Source of the DNA: an uncultured Pirellulaceae bacterium
GTDB lineage: Bacteria > Planctomycetota > Planctomycetia > Pirellulales > Pirellulaceae
Length of the DNA stretch: 43,557 nt
Direction: 5' to 3'
NCBI GenBank assembly: GCA_938091115.1
Contig: CALKNI010000079.1
Location: 1 to 43,557 of the forward strand
Position numbers and translations under genes: made by a program. Positions 9,504 to 19,082 of this stretch are shown piece by piece (the stretch's first letter is position 1; every line of letters starts with the position of its first letter). A model generated the notes under the pieces. The model saw only the letters and a list, made by a program, of their open reading frames with translations, was not told where the DNA came from and did no database searches.

Positions 9504-12287
9504 ATGAAGTCGTTTTTCATTTTACCGACTGCCTTCGCAGTTCTTTCGTTCCTTTCGGGCGGTCTATTTCTTAGTGGTCAGGAAATAGATTTCGAGAAAC
9601 AAATCGCCCCAATTTTTGCTGAGCACTGCACTCACTGCCATGGAGAAGACGATCAAGAGTCAGGATTGAGGCTCGACCGCCGCGCGGAAATGCTCAAAGG
9701 GGGAGATTATGGCCAACCCACAATCGTTCCTGGAAAACCCGAAAAAAGTTATTTGCTCGACGTGGTGAACCACACCGACGAAGGCATGGAGATGCCGCCC
9801 GACGAAGATAAAATTCCAGCCGCAGAGATCGAGTTGCTAACTCGCTGGATTTCCGAAGGGGCAAACTGGCCAGGGCAGATGCAAGCCGTCAAAGCCGTCA
9901 AATCCGACCATTGGTCATTCCAATCGGTCGTCCGACCGCCGGTTCCGGAAACCAAGTTCGCAAATCCAGTCGACGCTTTTCTATTTAAAAAACTGGCGAC
10001 CGAAAATCTCAAATTTTCTCTACCCGCGGATGCGGTCTCTTTAATACGCCGTGCTTCAATCGTATTAACCGGTATCGCGCCGACTCCTGAGGAAGTTTCC
10101 AGTTTCACGAAAGAATTTAAATCGAATCCCGACGCTGCCTATGAAAAACTTGTCGACCGCTTATTAGCTTCCCCTCATTTTGGAGAACGCTGGGCCCAAC
10201 ACTGGCTTGATGTCATTCGCTGGGCTGAAACGAATGGATCTGAAAGCAATCTCTATCGAAAGAATGCCTGGATTTATCGAGACTATGTGATTCGTTCTTT
10301 TAACGAAAACAAGCCATACGATCAATTTCTTCGCGAACAAATTGCCGGTGACACTCTTGGCGTGGGCGAAGCCACTGGATATCTGGTTTCAGGGCCTCAT
10401 GTCCCCGTCGCCACCGTTGGCCAGGAACCCTCGGCACGGCGTCAAGCCCGCGCTGATCGTATGGATGAGATTCTACAAACCGTAGGCGCCTCAGCACTTG
10501 GCATGACAATTGGCTGCGCAAGATGTCACAACCATAAGTTCGATCCAATTTCCATCACCGACTATTATGCAATGACGGCGGTTTTTCAGGATATTGAATT
10601 CGGAAGTCGCTTTCCCGAACTCGGCGCAAATCACCCGCGCCGGAAACGTGGCGAAGAAATTTATCAGCTAATCCGGGAACAGCGAAAAAAACTCAAAGAA
10701 ACGAAATTCTGGGAGGAGGATTGGATTGGTTATCGGGAAATGCACTTCCCATCTACAAAAACTCAATCCGTTAGAATCTCATTTCAATGGGGAGGAGCGA
10801 GATTGGATGAACTCGAAATCCTCGGGCCAGTTCAATGGAACAAGAATCTTGCTTTGGCATCTGCTGGCACGAAAACAGACGCACCAAAAAAGTTCGCCCA
10901 ACCTCGTGGTGAACTCTGGAAAATCAACGATGGAAAATACGGTACCGAGGGATGGGCTGCGAAAGCTCCAAAAGGCAGTAAGGAAAAACCTTGGGTTCAA
11001 TTTACCTTTGACAAGCCTCAGTTTGTGAATCGCGTTCGAGTTAGCTCCAATCGACAGGACTTCATGCAGACCGACTATTTGGTAAATATTAATAAATTTA
11101 ATCTTGGCCCTTTCGATGTCGAAGTGCTTGATGAGGAAGGCAAATGGGAAAAGGTATATATTGCCAATAAAGTCAAACAGCTCAACAACGACAAAACACA
11201 TGTCGCGACCGTGAATCGGATCAAACAACTCATTCTCGATTTGAATGATGAGGGTCCAAAGCCAAGTTTCGTTGCGAAGCTTGTCCAGCCTCAAAAAACA
11301 TTCGTGCTCTCTCGTGGCAGCCCGGAAAATCCCCGTGACGAAGTATTTGCGTCCGGCTTGACCGAAATCAATGGCGACTTAAACCTTTCCCCGGAGTCAA
11401 CAGGACAACAGCGCCGGCAGGCGTTTGCAAATTGGCTAACCTCTGCCGACCAACCATTGTCTGCTCGGGTGGCCGTTAATCGCATTTGGCATCACATTTT
11501 CGGCGCGGGTATCGTCGCCACCACCAGTGACTTTGGAGCCGCCGGAGCGAGGCCGACTCACCCCGAACTACTCGATTGGCTAGCTAGTGAATTAGTTCAA
11601 CCATCTGTGAGCTCTTCTGGACAAATGCTGCGAGAAGCTTCGGAGCAACCTTGGTCTATGAAACGGATGATTCGCATGCTGGTCATGTCAGAAGCATTCC
11701 GGCAATCCAGTTCTCCCCGAACGGAAGGACTGACCCGAGATGCAGGCTCAGCGTTATTATGGCGTTTCCCACCGCGGCGCATGACTGCAGAGACAATCCG
11801 GGATTCCATCGTTCAAGCATCCGGTTCGCTCAACCCCGCAATTGGTGGAAAGAGCTATAGAATTCACAATGTAAAAAAACGTTATGCCCAATGGGAAGTC
11901 ACCGACAACCATAGTGAAAAAACGTGGCGGCGAATGATTTATCAAGAACGCATGCGGCGCGTCGACGATCGAATGTTCACTGCATTTGATTTTCCAGACT
12001 GTGGCCAGGTTCGCCCCAAGCGGCCTGTATCTACGACACCCCTCCAGGCACTCAATCTCCTGAATAGTGATTTTGTCATCGAACAATCAAATCTGATTGC
12101 TTCACGAGCCATGAGCGACACTAACAACCAAACGCCGGAAGCAGTAAATCGGTGCTTTGAGTTACTGCTGGGCCGAGCTCCTGGTGCTACAGAAAAGAAA
12201 GCGTGCATAGTGCTTGCCGAAGAACAAAGCTTGGCTCTCGTTTGTCGCGCTTTGTTAAATTCGAATGAGTTCGCCTTTTTGCCGTAA
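9504..12287 (+). CDS. PSCyt1/DUF1549/DUF1553 planctomycete cytochrome-like protein
   Basis: Large planctomycete-specific exported protein. ATG 9504 is preferred over a TTG 15 bases upstream because it begins the signal peptide MKSFFILPTAF. A cytochrome c-type haem motif CTHCH (residues 42-46) lies in a PSCyt1 domain that runs to the WISEGANWP segment. A DUF1549 domain follows (ERWAQHWLDVIRWAETNG) with a second CxxCH in CARCHNHKFDPI. A variable middle (about 410-600) includes a segment resembling a discoidin/F5-8C fold (WVQFTFDKPQFVNRVRVSS). The C-terminal DUF1553 carries RVAVNRIWHHIFGAGIV and RPVSTTPLQALNLLNS. The biochemical role of this family is not established. It sits 39 bases after the sulfatase fusion and 72 before its usual partner, the DUF1501 gene, so it probably serves the same glycan pathway. 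Confidence 0.92.
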   Translation: MKSFFILPTAFAVLSFLSGGLFLSGQEIDFEKQIAPIFAEHCTHCHGEDDQESGLRLDRRAEMLKGGDYGQPTIVPGKPEKSYLLDVVNHTDEGMEMPPDEDKIPAAEIELLTRWISEGANWPGQMQAVKAVKSDHWSFQSVVRPPVPETKFANPVDAFLFKKLATENLKFSLPADAVSLIRRASIVLTGIAPTPEEVSSFTKEFKSNPDAAYEKLVDRLLASPHFGERWAQHWLDVIRWAETNGSESNLYRKNAWIYRDYVIRSFNENKPYDQFLREQIAGDTLGVGEATGYLVSGPHVPVATVGQEPSARRQARADRMDEILQTVGASALGMTIGCARCHNHKFDPISITDYYAMTAVFQDIEFGSRFPELGANHPRRKRGEEIYQLIREQRKKLKETKFWEEDWIGYREMHFPSTKTQSVRISFQWGGARLDELEILGPVQWNKNLALASAGTKTDAPKKFAQPRGELWKINDGKYGTEGWAAKAPKGSKEKPWVQFTFDKPQFVNRVRVSSNRQDFMQTDYLVNINKFNLGPFDVEVLDEEGKWEKVYIANKVKQLNNDKTHVATVNRIKQLILDLNDEGPKPSFVAKLVQPQKTFVLSRGSPENPRDEVFASGLTEINGDLNLSPESTGQQRRQAFANWLTSADQPLSARVAVNRIWHHIFGAGIVATTSDFGAAGARPTHPELLDWLASELVQPSVSSSGQMLREASEQPWSMKRMIRMLVMSEAFRQSSSPRTEGLTRDAGSALLWRFPPRRMTAETIRDSIVQASGSLNPAIGGKSYRIHNVKKRYAQWEVTDNHSEKTWRRMIYQERMRRVDDRMFTAFDFPDCGQVRPKRPVSTTPLQALNLLNSDFVIEQSNLIASRAMSDTNNQTPEAVNRCFELLLGRAPGATEKKACIVLAEEQSLALVCRALLNSNEFAFLP

Positions 12288-12359
12288 TGAATTATTAACC
12301 GTTTGCCTCGTATTCATTGGAATTTATTCCTCGCTTTAAGCACCAACCTCAGGTCTATC

Positions 12360-13865
12360 ATGAGCAAGCCAGAAAAATTATCTTTCCATGGTCGCAAGCT
12401 ACTTGACCGTCGAAACTTTCTCCATACGGCGGGACTTTCGACCGCCGGTATTGCGTTAACCAGCATGCTGGCTGCGGACGGTTTACTAGCTGACGACAAG
12501 CCGCTTACGGCTGGTGGTAAGGTGCCAATTCGTCCGAAGATCGATCCAAACAATCCGTACGCCGCACGCGCTCCGCACTTCGAAATGCCGGCGAAACAAG
12601 TACTAGTCATTTATTGTCCCGGCGCGGTCAGTCACCTCGATACTTTTGATTACAAGCCAGCACTTATAAAACTACATGGCCAAAAACCACCCGGGCTTCC
12701 GGCGGTTACTTTCGAGGGGCCAAGTGGCAACATCGCTAAACCTTTTTGGGATTTTAAACCTCGCGGCGAAACCGGAAAAATGGTCTCCGACCTGCTCCCC
12801 AAGCTCGCAGAGCAAGTCGACGATTTTTGTTTTTTCCATGCACTTTCAACCGATACCAGCGCTCACCCTCAGGGGGAGAATTTCATGAACACTGGTTTCA
12901 CGATGGAAGGATTTCCATCGTCAGGCGCGTGGATTACTTACGCCTTGGGTACAGAAAACCAAGAACTTCCGGCATTTGTTGCGATCAATGATCCGCGGGG
13001 ACTCGCCCGTAGTGGGAAAAATAATTTTGGCAATGGATTTTTACCAGCTGCATTTCAGGGGACGGACTTCACCGCAAAAAATCCTCCTTATAATTTACAG
13101 CGCCCTAATGGTATCTCTCCTCAAGCCGATGCAGGTACGATTGATTTGCTTCAACGATTAAACGCGCGTCATCTCGAAAAGTACCCCGGCGATGCCGATC
13201 TTGCAGGAAGAATTGCAAGTTATGAATTAGCAGGAAGAATGCAAACTTCGGTACCGGACGTCATGGACCTTGCCGGTGAGACCCAATCAACCTTGGAAGC
13301 CTATGGCGTCGAGGGAGGAAGCCAATTGCGTGGTGAATATGCAAAAAATTGCCTACTAGCCCGCCGACTTTTAGAAAAAGGAGTTCGGGTTGTGCAACTG
13401 TTTAACGGAAGTGATCCAGCTGGAGGAAATGGTATCACCAATTGGGATTCCCACTCCAACATCGCAAACACGCACGCCATGCAAGCCGAAATCATGGATC
13501 AGCCGACTGCGGCACTGATTGCAGATCTAAAACAGCGAGGAATGCTCGAACATACATTAATCGTGTGGGCCACCGAATTTGGCCGCATGCCATTTCTTCA
13601 AGCCAATGGTTCAGGACGGGATCACAATCCAGGTGCATTTACCTGCTTCATGACCGGCGCAGGAGTCAAACAGGGTTTCAGTTATGGCGAAAGTGACGAG
13701 TTTGGATTTAAAGCCGCCGTCAACAAAACCAGCGTTTATGATTTTAACGCAACCCTACTACATTTAATGGGGCTCGATCACGAACGTCTCACTTTTTATC
13801 ACAACGGGCTGGAACGACGACTAACCAACGTCCATGGCCATGTCGTCAAAGACGTTCTAGCGTAA
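12360..13865 (+). CDS. DUF1501 family protein, Tat-exported
   Basis: Member of the DUF1501 family, an alkaline-phosphatase-superfamily fold common in Planctomycetes and normally encoded next to a PSCyt1/DUF1549/DUF1553 gene, as here. ATG 12360 is chosen over a TTG at 12303 because it leaves a compact twin-arginine leader: DRRNFLHTAG followed by a hydrophobic stretch to about residue 45. Recognisable family text includes PKIDPNNPYAARAPHFEMPA, VLVIYCPGAVSHLDTFDYKP, NWDSHSNI, LIVWATEFGRMPF and GRDHNPGAFTCFM. At about 500 residues it is normal length. It is the last gene of the six-gene unit; the next gene is convergent. The enzymatic role is unknown; partnership with the preceding gene is inferred from conserved neighbourhood. 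Confidence 0.92.
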   Translation: MSKPEKLSFHGRKLLDRRNFLHTAGLSTAGIALTSMLAADGLLADDKPLTAGGKVPIRPKIDPNNPYAARAPHFEMPAKQVLVIYCPGAVSHLDTFDYKPALIKLHGQKPPGLPAVTFEGPSGNIAKPFWDFKPRGETGKMVSDLLPKLAEQVDDFCFFHALSTDTSAHPQGENFMNTGFTMEGFPSSGAWITYALGTENQELPAFVAINDPRGLARSGKNNFGNGFLPAAFQGTDFTAKNPPYNLQRPNGISPQADAGTIDLLQRLNARHLEKYPGDADLAGRIASYELAGRMQTSVPDVMDLAGETQSTLEAYGVEGGSQLRGEYAKNCLLARRLLEKGVRVVQLFNGSDPAGGNGITNWDSHSNIANTHAMQAEIMDQPTAALIADLKQRGMLEHTLIVWATEFGRMPFLQANGSGRDHNPGAFTCFMTGAGVKQGFSYGESDEFGFKAAVNKTSVYDFNATLLHLMGLDHERLTFYHNGLERRLTNVHGHVVKDVLA

Positions 13866-13957
13866 TTAGTATTTCGTCAGTGCATCCGCATCAGCACGGT
13901 GATCGTGAACCTTCGTGTTGACACACGACAACGCCGATCGACTTACCTTTTGACTCA

Positions 13958-14971
13958 CTACTCCGCGTTATTTACCCGCACCAATTTCATGATCCGACCA
14001 GCGACGTTCCAGTCTTGAACGTATAGATTTCCATCTGCATCCCAATAAGATCCATGGGTTCCGTTAAATACACCTTCGATCCACTTATCTTGCGGGACAT
14101 TGAAATTAACACGAGTTTTTGGATCAGGGTTATGTCCAAGCACCGCCATAATTGTGTTGCTTTTATCGAGAATAACTAATCTGCCATGAAGATCGGGTAC
14201 CGAAACGTAATCTCCCTGAATCGAAACCGATGTCGGCATTCCAAGGCCAGTTATCACTTCTTCAAGAAAATTCCCGTCGAGGTCGTAGTGGAGCAATCGC
14301 CCTTTCGGTTGATGATTTCTGTCGCAAATTAAGAGTCGTGGCGGTTCGTACCGTGTGTCTAGCGTCATTCCGTGGGCGGTATTGAACTGCTTCATTCCGT
14401 TGCCCTTTTCGCCGAAGTGCCTCAAGTATTTTCCGGTCTTGTCAAACTTGAAAATATGATTACTTGCATAGCCATTGGAAAGGAAAATATCTCCATTGGG
14501 TGCCACTGTAATTGCCGTTGGGCTGAACCGTTTTAAACCCAAACCCGATGCTTCTGGAAAAGGTAAACGCATCACAATTTCACCGGTTTTCACATTAAAT
14601 TTGATTCCTTCCGCGTCATTGTTGCGCGCGCCGTAAATGAATTCATTTTCACCCTCAACTCGAATTTCCATATCATGCAGATTGGAGTAGTCTTTGCCGA
14701 GATAAGAGTGAATCACTTTCCCGTCTGGGGAAAAAACAACCACGCCTTTCTTCGCGGAGGTATAAATGTTCCCCGCCTTATCAACCACCACACCGCCATG
14801 GGTAGACCCCAGAGCGGAGGCGCCATCGGGACGCAAGCCCCACCCTGGAACGGTATCGAAGGTCATCATCCCACAGCCCATCCGAACCGGTTGTACTTTT
14901 TCTTGGGAAAACAACGGCAAGGTCAAAGCTACCGAAAATACAATCGCAACAAAACACGAACAACATCTCAT
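13958..14971 (-). CDS. NHL-repeat six-bladed beta-propeller protein, secreted
   Basis: Predicted exported beta-propeller of the NHL/SMP-30-like type. A signal peptide (MRCCSCFVAIVFSVALTLPLFSQ) is followed by repeated blades of the form VDKAGNIYTSAKKGVVVFSPDGKVIHSY, VAPNGDIFLSNG, YDLDGNFLEEV and WDADGNLYVQDWN. Related planctomycete proteins resemble the lyase half of peptidyl-alpha-hydroxyglycine amidating enzymes, but nothing in the sequence proves catalysis. Length (337) suits one six-bladed propeller. It reads towards the end of the sulfatase operon. Another beta-propeller gene lies 137 bases upstream on the same strand and could be co-transcribed. Confidence 0.82.
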   Translation of the reverse strand: MRCCSCFVAIVFSVALTLPLFSQEKVQPVRMGCGMMTFDTVPGWGLRPDGASALGSTHGGVVVDKAGNIYTSAKKGVVVFSPDGKVIHSYLGKDYSNLHDMEIRVEGENEFIYGARNNDAEGIKFNVKTGEIVMRLPFPEASGLGLKRFSPTAITVAPNGDIFLSNGYASNHIFKFDKTGKYLRHFGEKGNGMKQFNTAHGMTLDTRYEPPRLLICDRNHQPKGRLLHYDLDGNFLEEVITGLGMPTSVSIQGDYVSVPDLHGRLVILDKSNTIMAVLGHNPDPKTRVNFNVPQDKWIEGVFNGTHGSYWDADGNLYVQDWNVAGRIMKLVRVNNAE

Positions 14972-15108
14972 AGTCTTAGTTCCTGAAATGATTCTTGAGG
15001 TCAGTTTGATGAGTACTTCGGGTATGATAACCCAAGAAGACGCTCACGTCTCGTCTGAAGATCTATTCTATTGTTCCGATAGGTTAAAACTCGGAGCCAT
15101 AGGCACCC

Positions 15109-16407
15109 CTACTCTCCAATAATTCCGCTGATATCTATCAAGTGAATTTGACGACCGCTGCCAGCGTGGGGCGAATCAATGGCGACAGTCTTTCCGTCAT
15201 TGCTGCAACGGGGATGGGTGTCGCATCGCCACTCTCCCCGATATGCTTCTGGAGTGTGAAATGCCCCCAGATCGACGCGCCGCCCGGAAGGGACATGAAA
15301 GAGATACGGCACTTGCTCACGTTTTCCGCGACTAGGATACGTGTCGTTTAGAATCCACGACTGTTCTGTATTAGGCACATACGAATTATGGCCATTTTGT
15401 GTCATCACTCCCTCGCCCACCAGCGAAATTTCCTCCGTCTGATCTCGCATCAGATAAAACCCAGCTGATTTATTTTTTGGCCGAGTCCACGCACAAATAG
15501 ATTCTGGATCTTTCCAAATAAAATGAGAGGTATTCCCCGAAGGATCAAGATTGCAGCGGTCGGATCCATCCATCGCAACCGTAAACATTCGAGTTGTAAA
15601 ACTTCCTGTTGGCTGTGGATTTTTCGTATCGCCATTATCTTTTTTCCACCGATGAAGCACGACAAAGCGGGAGCTGTCTGGGCTAACCAAAAGGTGATTG
15701 AAATAGTTCCAATGATCACTCAACGGTTTCCCCTGATGTTCAATTTTCGCCGCGTCTGCAAGTGAAAAAACAAGTTCCGACTCACCGGTGTCCATGTCCA
15801 TTCGCCAAACACCCGAACTTTCGGGAGCACGTTCCAACGCGGCTGGATCAGATAACCCCACATAACCATATCCCGGACGCATGCGCTGAACTCTAGAAAA
15901 GTCAGTTGTGATTGCCCACCGACCGTCTTGACTTAGTGAGTAAATTGGGCGCGGCAATGTGCGCGCCTTTTTTGTCTTGACGTCCATCACTCGGCAAACA
16001 TGCCGGTCACCATCGCGATCATTCCAAACAACTTCGGATTTTGAATTTGGCCTCCACTGAAGCATACATCCTTGTTGCCATCCCCAGGCTCGACTTTCCC
16101 CTAAACGAATCCACCGATCTTCATCCTCTGTATCCACCATCCCAATTTGAATTGCATCGGTCGCCATTGGTGTTCGATGCTCAAAACTGACTTGATTGGA
16201 AAGTACAAAACGATTGGATTCATCAAATTCAAGCTTGTCGTAATAGCCAAACCAATGATGGGCGGGACCGTGAGTGATCGCGCGAACGGGAGGGTAATTG
16301 CGTCCGTGTGGAGGGGCAGTAAAACAGCGACCACTGGGCAGCCCGGGTAAAAAAATGGCCGCAGAGGCTTTGAGTGCCAGCCTCCTTGAGATTTTTATTG
16401 AACTCAT
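15109..16407 (-). CDS. Tat-exported beta-propeller protein, possible PL22-like fold
   Basis: Predicted exported protein with a twin-arginine-like leader (SRRLALKASAAIFLPG). The body begins ITHGPAHHWFGYYDKLEFD and continues with WD40/TolB-like blades such as MLQWRPNSKSEVVWNDRDG, PIYSLSQDGRWAITTDFSR, LLVSPDSSRFVVLHRW and HPRCSNDGKTVAIDSPH. The HFGYYDK-type opening and TolB-like repeats recall planctomycete seven-bladed propellers related to oligogalacturonate lyase (PL22). I cannot confirm the catalytic histidines, so lyase activity is only a possibility. Neighbours are another propeller gene downstream and a truncated cupin-like fragment on the opposite strand. Confidence 0.7.
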   Translation of the reverse strand: MSSIKISRRLALKASAAIFLPGLPSGRCFTAPPHGRNYPPVRAITHGPAHHWFGYYDKLEFDESNRFVLSNQVSFEHRTPMATDAIQIGMVDTEDEDRWIRLGESRAWGWQQGCMLQWRPNSKSEVVWNDRDGDRHVCRVMDVKTKKARTLPRPIYSLSQDGRWAITTDFSRVQRMRPGYGYVGLSDPAALERAPESSGVWRMDMDTGESELVFSLADAAKIEHQGKPLSDHWNYFNHLLVSPDSSRFVVLHRWKKDNGDTKNPQPTGSFTTRMFTVAMDGSDRCNLDPSGNTSHFIWKDPESICAWTRPKNKSAGFYLMRDQTEEISLVGEGVMTQNGHNSYVPNTEQSWILNDTYPSRGKREQVPYLFHVPSGRRVDLGAFHTPEAYRGEWRCDTHPRCSNDGKTVAIDSPHAGSGRQIHLIDISGIIGE

Positions 16408-16678
16408 TGTTTATCCAATTTTCTAACTTCCGACATCGAACGTATCTTAAAGTGTCAGCTTTCATTTTCCGAAACTTACCGGACTGTCCCATTCTTGGTT
16501 GATAGCTTGATTCGTTAGAGCGGCGCTCAATAGGGCATTCCATCTCACCCGCTGCATCGTCGTTGCTATTTTGCATCATTTGTGCCGCCACTCGCACCCG
16601 CAAACGGAAAGAAATCTCATTTCCTCGGTTTTACCCCGAAAAAATGCGCAGGTTGCGAGGGATAAACTTCGGTCCTTT

Positions 16679-17173
16679 ATGCCATTTTCAAGAAATTTCA
16701 AAATACCGACTACGTCCTCTCCGCCCTCAATTACAACATTAAACAGTGATCCGGTTGCCCCGCGTCTTCAACCAGATCAATCGCACGAATTGACCGTGCA
16801 CTGGGTTGATTCCGTCAAAGAATTGGAGGCATTGGAGAAATTTTACAACGAGGAACAACGAATCACGAACTGTAGTGAGTCACTGTTGGAGCAATATCAA
16901 CTTTTTGAAATGAACCCAGGAGACGGTGTTTACGTTCCAGTAACAGCACCTCACTGGGGGCGAACACTCGACGAAATCTCTATTTCCGTTAGCATCAATT
17001 TTCGCACTCCAAGCTCCATTCGTCGCGATCGCGTTTATCGCATGAACCGCATGCTACGAAAACTTAGGCTCTGCCCACATCCCGTCAGCCCTCAAGCCAA
17101 TAGCTGGCCGGAATTGAAAAAATCTTCGATACTTGGCGGCCCGACGACAATTAAAAATCTCATTCGCAAATAA
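16679..17173 (+). pseudogene. C-terminal fragment of a cupin/JmjC-like protein
   Basis: A 164-codon frame from ATG 16679 whose second half resembles the C-terminal part of bacterial JmjC/cupin_8-like proteins: LEKFYNEEQRI, MNPGDGVYVPVTAPHWG, ISVSINFRTPSSIRRDRVYRMNRMLRKL. Intact relatives, as I recall them, are close to 300 residues with an N-terminal cupin half bearing the HxD iron ligands. That half is missing here, and I saw no remnant in other frames just upstream. The first 45 residues are Ser/Pro-rich and unrelated. It is most likely a 5'-truncated gene, though a reduced functional protein is possible. An in-frame longer start at 16571 overlaps the 5' region of the opposite-strand gene and looks non-coding. 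Confidence 0.5.
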
Positions 17174-17323
17174 TTCACCATTGCTTGTTTAAGAATACCA
17201 ACGAACGCGAACCAATTCTCCAGTTCGCTGTTTTAATTGTCTTTAATTAAAACTAAAATTGGCAGATTACATTGTCGTAATCTTACGGCAACTGAACTAT
17301 CGCATTTTATGGAATTGGTCATC

Positions 17324-18874
17324 ATGTTCCTGTCATCAACGTTGCCAAAGATATTTCTTGCTGGCTGCCTTGTTTTTGTTGCCGCCCCCAAATCCAAAGT
17401 TGTCGCGCAAGATTCCGATAAACAACCCTCAACCTCAAAACCTGTCAAGCAATTAATATTGCCGGGTGAGTCGTTTTTAGTTGGTCAACGACCTGCGTTT
17501 ATCATGTGGCCGGATAAGTCGAAACGTCAAACTCCCCAGCCATGGGTTTTGTACTCACCCACCCTGCCACGCTACCCCGATCAAAACGAAAAATGGATCC
17601 ACGAACAATTCCTGAATGCCGGAGTAGCAGTTGCCGGAATCGATGTTGGCGAAGCTTATGGAAGTCCTGAGGGCCAAAAATATTTTTCAGCCCTTTATAA
17701 AGAACTCACCGAAAACCGAGGTTTTGCAAAACGCGCATGCCTTCTGGGACGGAGCCGCGGAGGGCTGTGGTCGAGCGGCTGGGCGATTAGCTATCCGGAA
17801 CGAGTTTCCGGACTCGCCGGTATCTATCCTGTTTTTGATCTTACCACCTACCCGGGGCTCAAAAGAGCTGCTCCGGCTTACGGACTTACCGAGTCAGAAT
17901 TGTCTGATTCTTTAAATCAATACAATCCAATTGCACAAATTGATCAGCTTGCCAAGGCCCGCATCCCTGTTTTTATTATTCACGGAAACACCGATAAGGT
18001 TGTACCGCTTAAAGAAAATTCAGCAGAATTAGCTAGCCGCTACAAGAAACTTGGTCAGGAAAAATTAGTCAATCTGGTTGTCGTCGAGGGGCAAGGACAC
18101 AATCTGTGGGAAGGATTTTTTCATTCCCAAGCCATGGTGGACTTCGCAATTGAACGCGCCCTAGCGGGGGCAAAAATTGACTTTTCGTTCTCCCCCAACC
18201 AAACCAAACTGCCCGTCGCGCCTCCAGAAGACTCAATCGTGCTCCTCAGCCCAAGTGAGAACCTGTTTCTTGGCCGCGAGGGAACCAAATCAGATTGGCC
18301 AAATGAAAACGGCGTAGTGACTTCAACACGCGGGGGCTCAAATATGAACCATCTCGTTTCTCAGTACCATTTTCGAGACGCCGACATTCATGTTGAATTC
18401 ATGCTTCCTCCCAAAGGTTCGGGAAACAGTGGTATTTACATTCACGGCAATTATGAACTGCAGATTCTCAACACGCATGACAAAGACGAAATCACCATGA
18501 ATGATATGGGCGCACTGTACGGATTCAAAAAAGCACTGGTTAATGCCGCTCGTCCACCTAGCGAATGGCAGGTTTATGACATTCGTTATCGTGCACCACG
18601 ACGAGATAAAAATGGCAACATCACCGAGCCTGGATCAGTCACTGCATTTTTAAATGGCCAGAAAGTTCAGGATGAGACGAAATTTGAAGAAGCTCGCTCT
18701 TCATTTCACCCCTACCGGCACGGAGTGACGAGCTATCTAAAAAAAATCGGCAAACTACAGAAACAGACCATGACAGGGCCTGTCTTTCTTCAGGATCACA
18801 ACAACGCCGTAAAATTTAGAAACGTCTGGTTGGTTCCTCTCGACGATCAATCGCGACTCTACCAAGCGGACTAG
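17324..18874 (+). CDS. Alpha/beta-hydrolase fused to DUF1080 (3-keto-disaccharide hydrolase-like) domain
   Basis: Predicted exported two-domain enzyme. ATG 17324 gives a clean signal peptide (MFLSSTLPKIFLAGCLVFVA); ATG 17309 and an earlier start at 17237 are alternatives. The first domain (to about residue 275) is a prolyl-oligopeptidase/dienelactone-hydrolase-like fold with nucleophile elbow GRSRGG (Ser about 144), acid Asp in HGNTDKVVPL and His in EGQGHNLW. The second (about 300-510) is DUF1080, recently linked to 3-keto-disaccharide hydrolysis: FRDADIHVEFMLPPKGSGNSGIYI, YELQILNT, ITMNDMGALYG, VFLQDHNNAVKFRNVWL. One protein could thus remove an ester and cleave an oxidised glycoside, which is inference. 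A strong palindromic terminator lies about 350 bases downstream. The domain calls are good; the substrate is unknown. Confidence 0.88.
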   Translation: MFLSSTLPKIFLAGCLVFVAAPKSKVVAQDSDKQPSTSKPVKQLILPGESFLVGQRPAFIMWPDKSKRQTPQPWVLYSPTLPRYPDQNEKWIHEQFLNAGVAVAGIDVGEAYGSPEGQKYFSALYKELTENRGFAKRACLLGRSRGGLWSSGWAISYPERVSGLAGIYPVFDLTTYPGLKRAAPAYGLTESELSDSLNQYNPIAQIDQLAKARIPVFIIHGNTDKVVPLKENSAELASRYKKLGQEKLVNLVVVEGQGHNLWEGFFHSQAMVDFAIERALAGAKIDFSFSPNQTKLPVAPPEDSIVLLSPSENLFLGREGTKSDWPNENGVVTSTRGGSNMNHLVSQYHFRDADIHVEFMLPPKGSGNSGIYIHGNYELQILNTHDKDEITMNDMGALYGFKKALVNAARPPSEWQVYDIRYRAPRRDKNGNITEPGSVTAFLNGQKVQDETKFEEARSSFHPYRHGVTSYLKKIGKLQKQTMTGPVFLQDHNNAVKFRNVWLVPLDDQSRLYQAD

Positions 18875-18882
18875 CTTGACTC

Positions 18883-18908
18883 AATCATCACTTTTAATCA
18901 TCACTTTT
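18883..18908. repeat. 13-bp perfect tandem duplication
   Basis: AATCATCACTTTT occurs twice in direct succession (18883-18895 and 18896-18908), nine bases after the stop codon of the alpha/beta-hydrolase-DUF1080 gene. It has the form of a replication-slippage duplication; no function is apparent. Confidence 0.75.
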
Positions 18909-19082
18909 CCAGAACGCATTCCAATAAACGACGGTATGCCTGTATGGCAAAATGATCCCTATCCAAGTTATGACGAGACGCCCGTTGTAATTAATTTTAT
19001 AATTCTCCCAAGCCTTGCTACGCAAGAACAAATAGAGGCCGTCTTTTAACCCACTTCTTTCGTTCTTCTTGGAGCAGCTAAA

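Noticed and set aside
13913..13928. Short hairpin TCGTGT-TGAC-ACACGA after the DUF1501 gene
   Set aside because: Only a 6-bp stem with no T-tract, so it is weak as a terminator.
18936..19052. Small frame MPVWQNDPYPSYDETPVV...
   Set aside because: It looks somewhat protein-like but has no start signal, matches nothing I know, and lies in a decaying stretch. Not strong enough to annotate as a gene.
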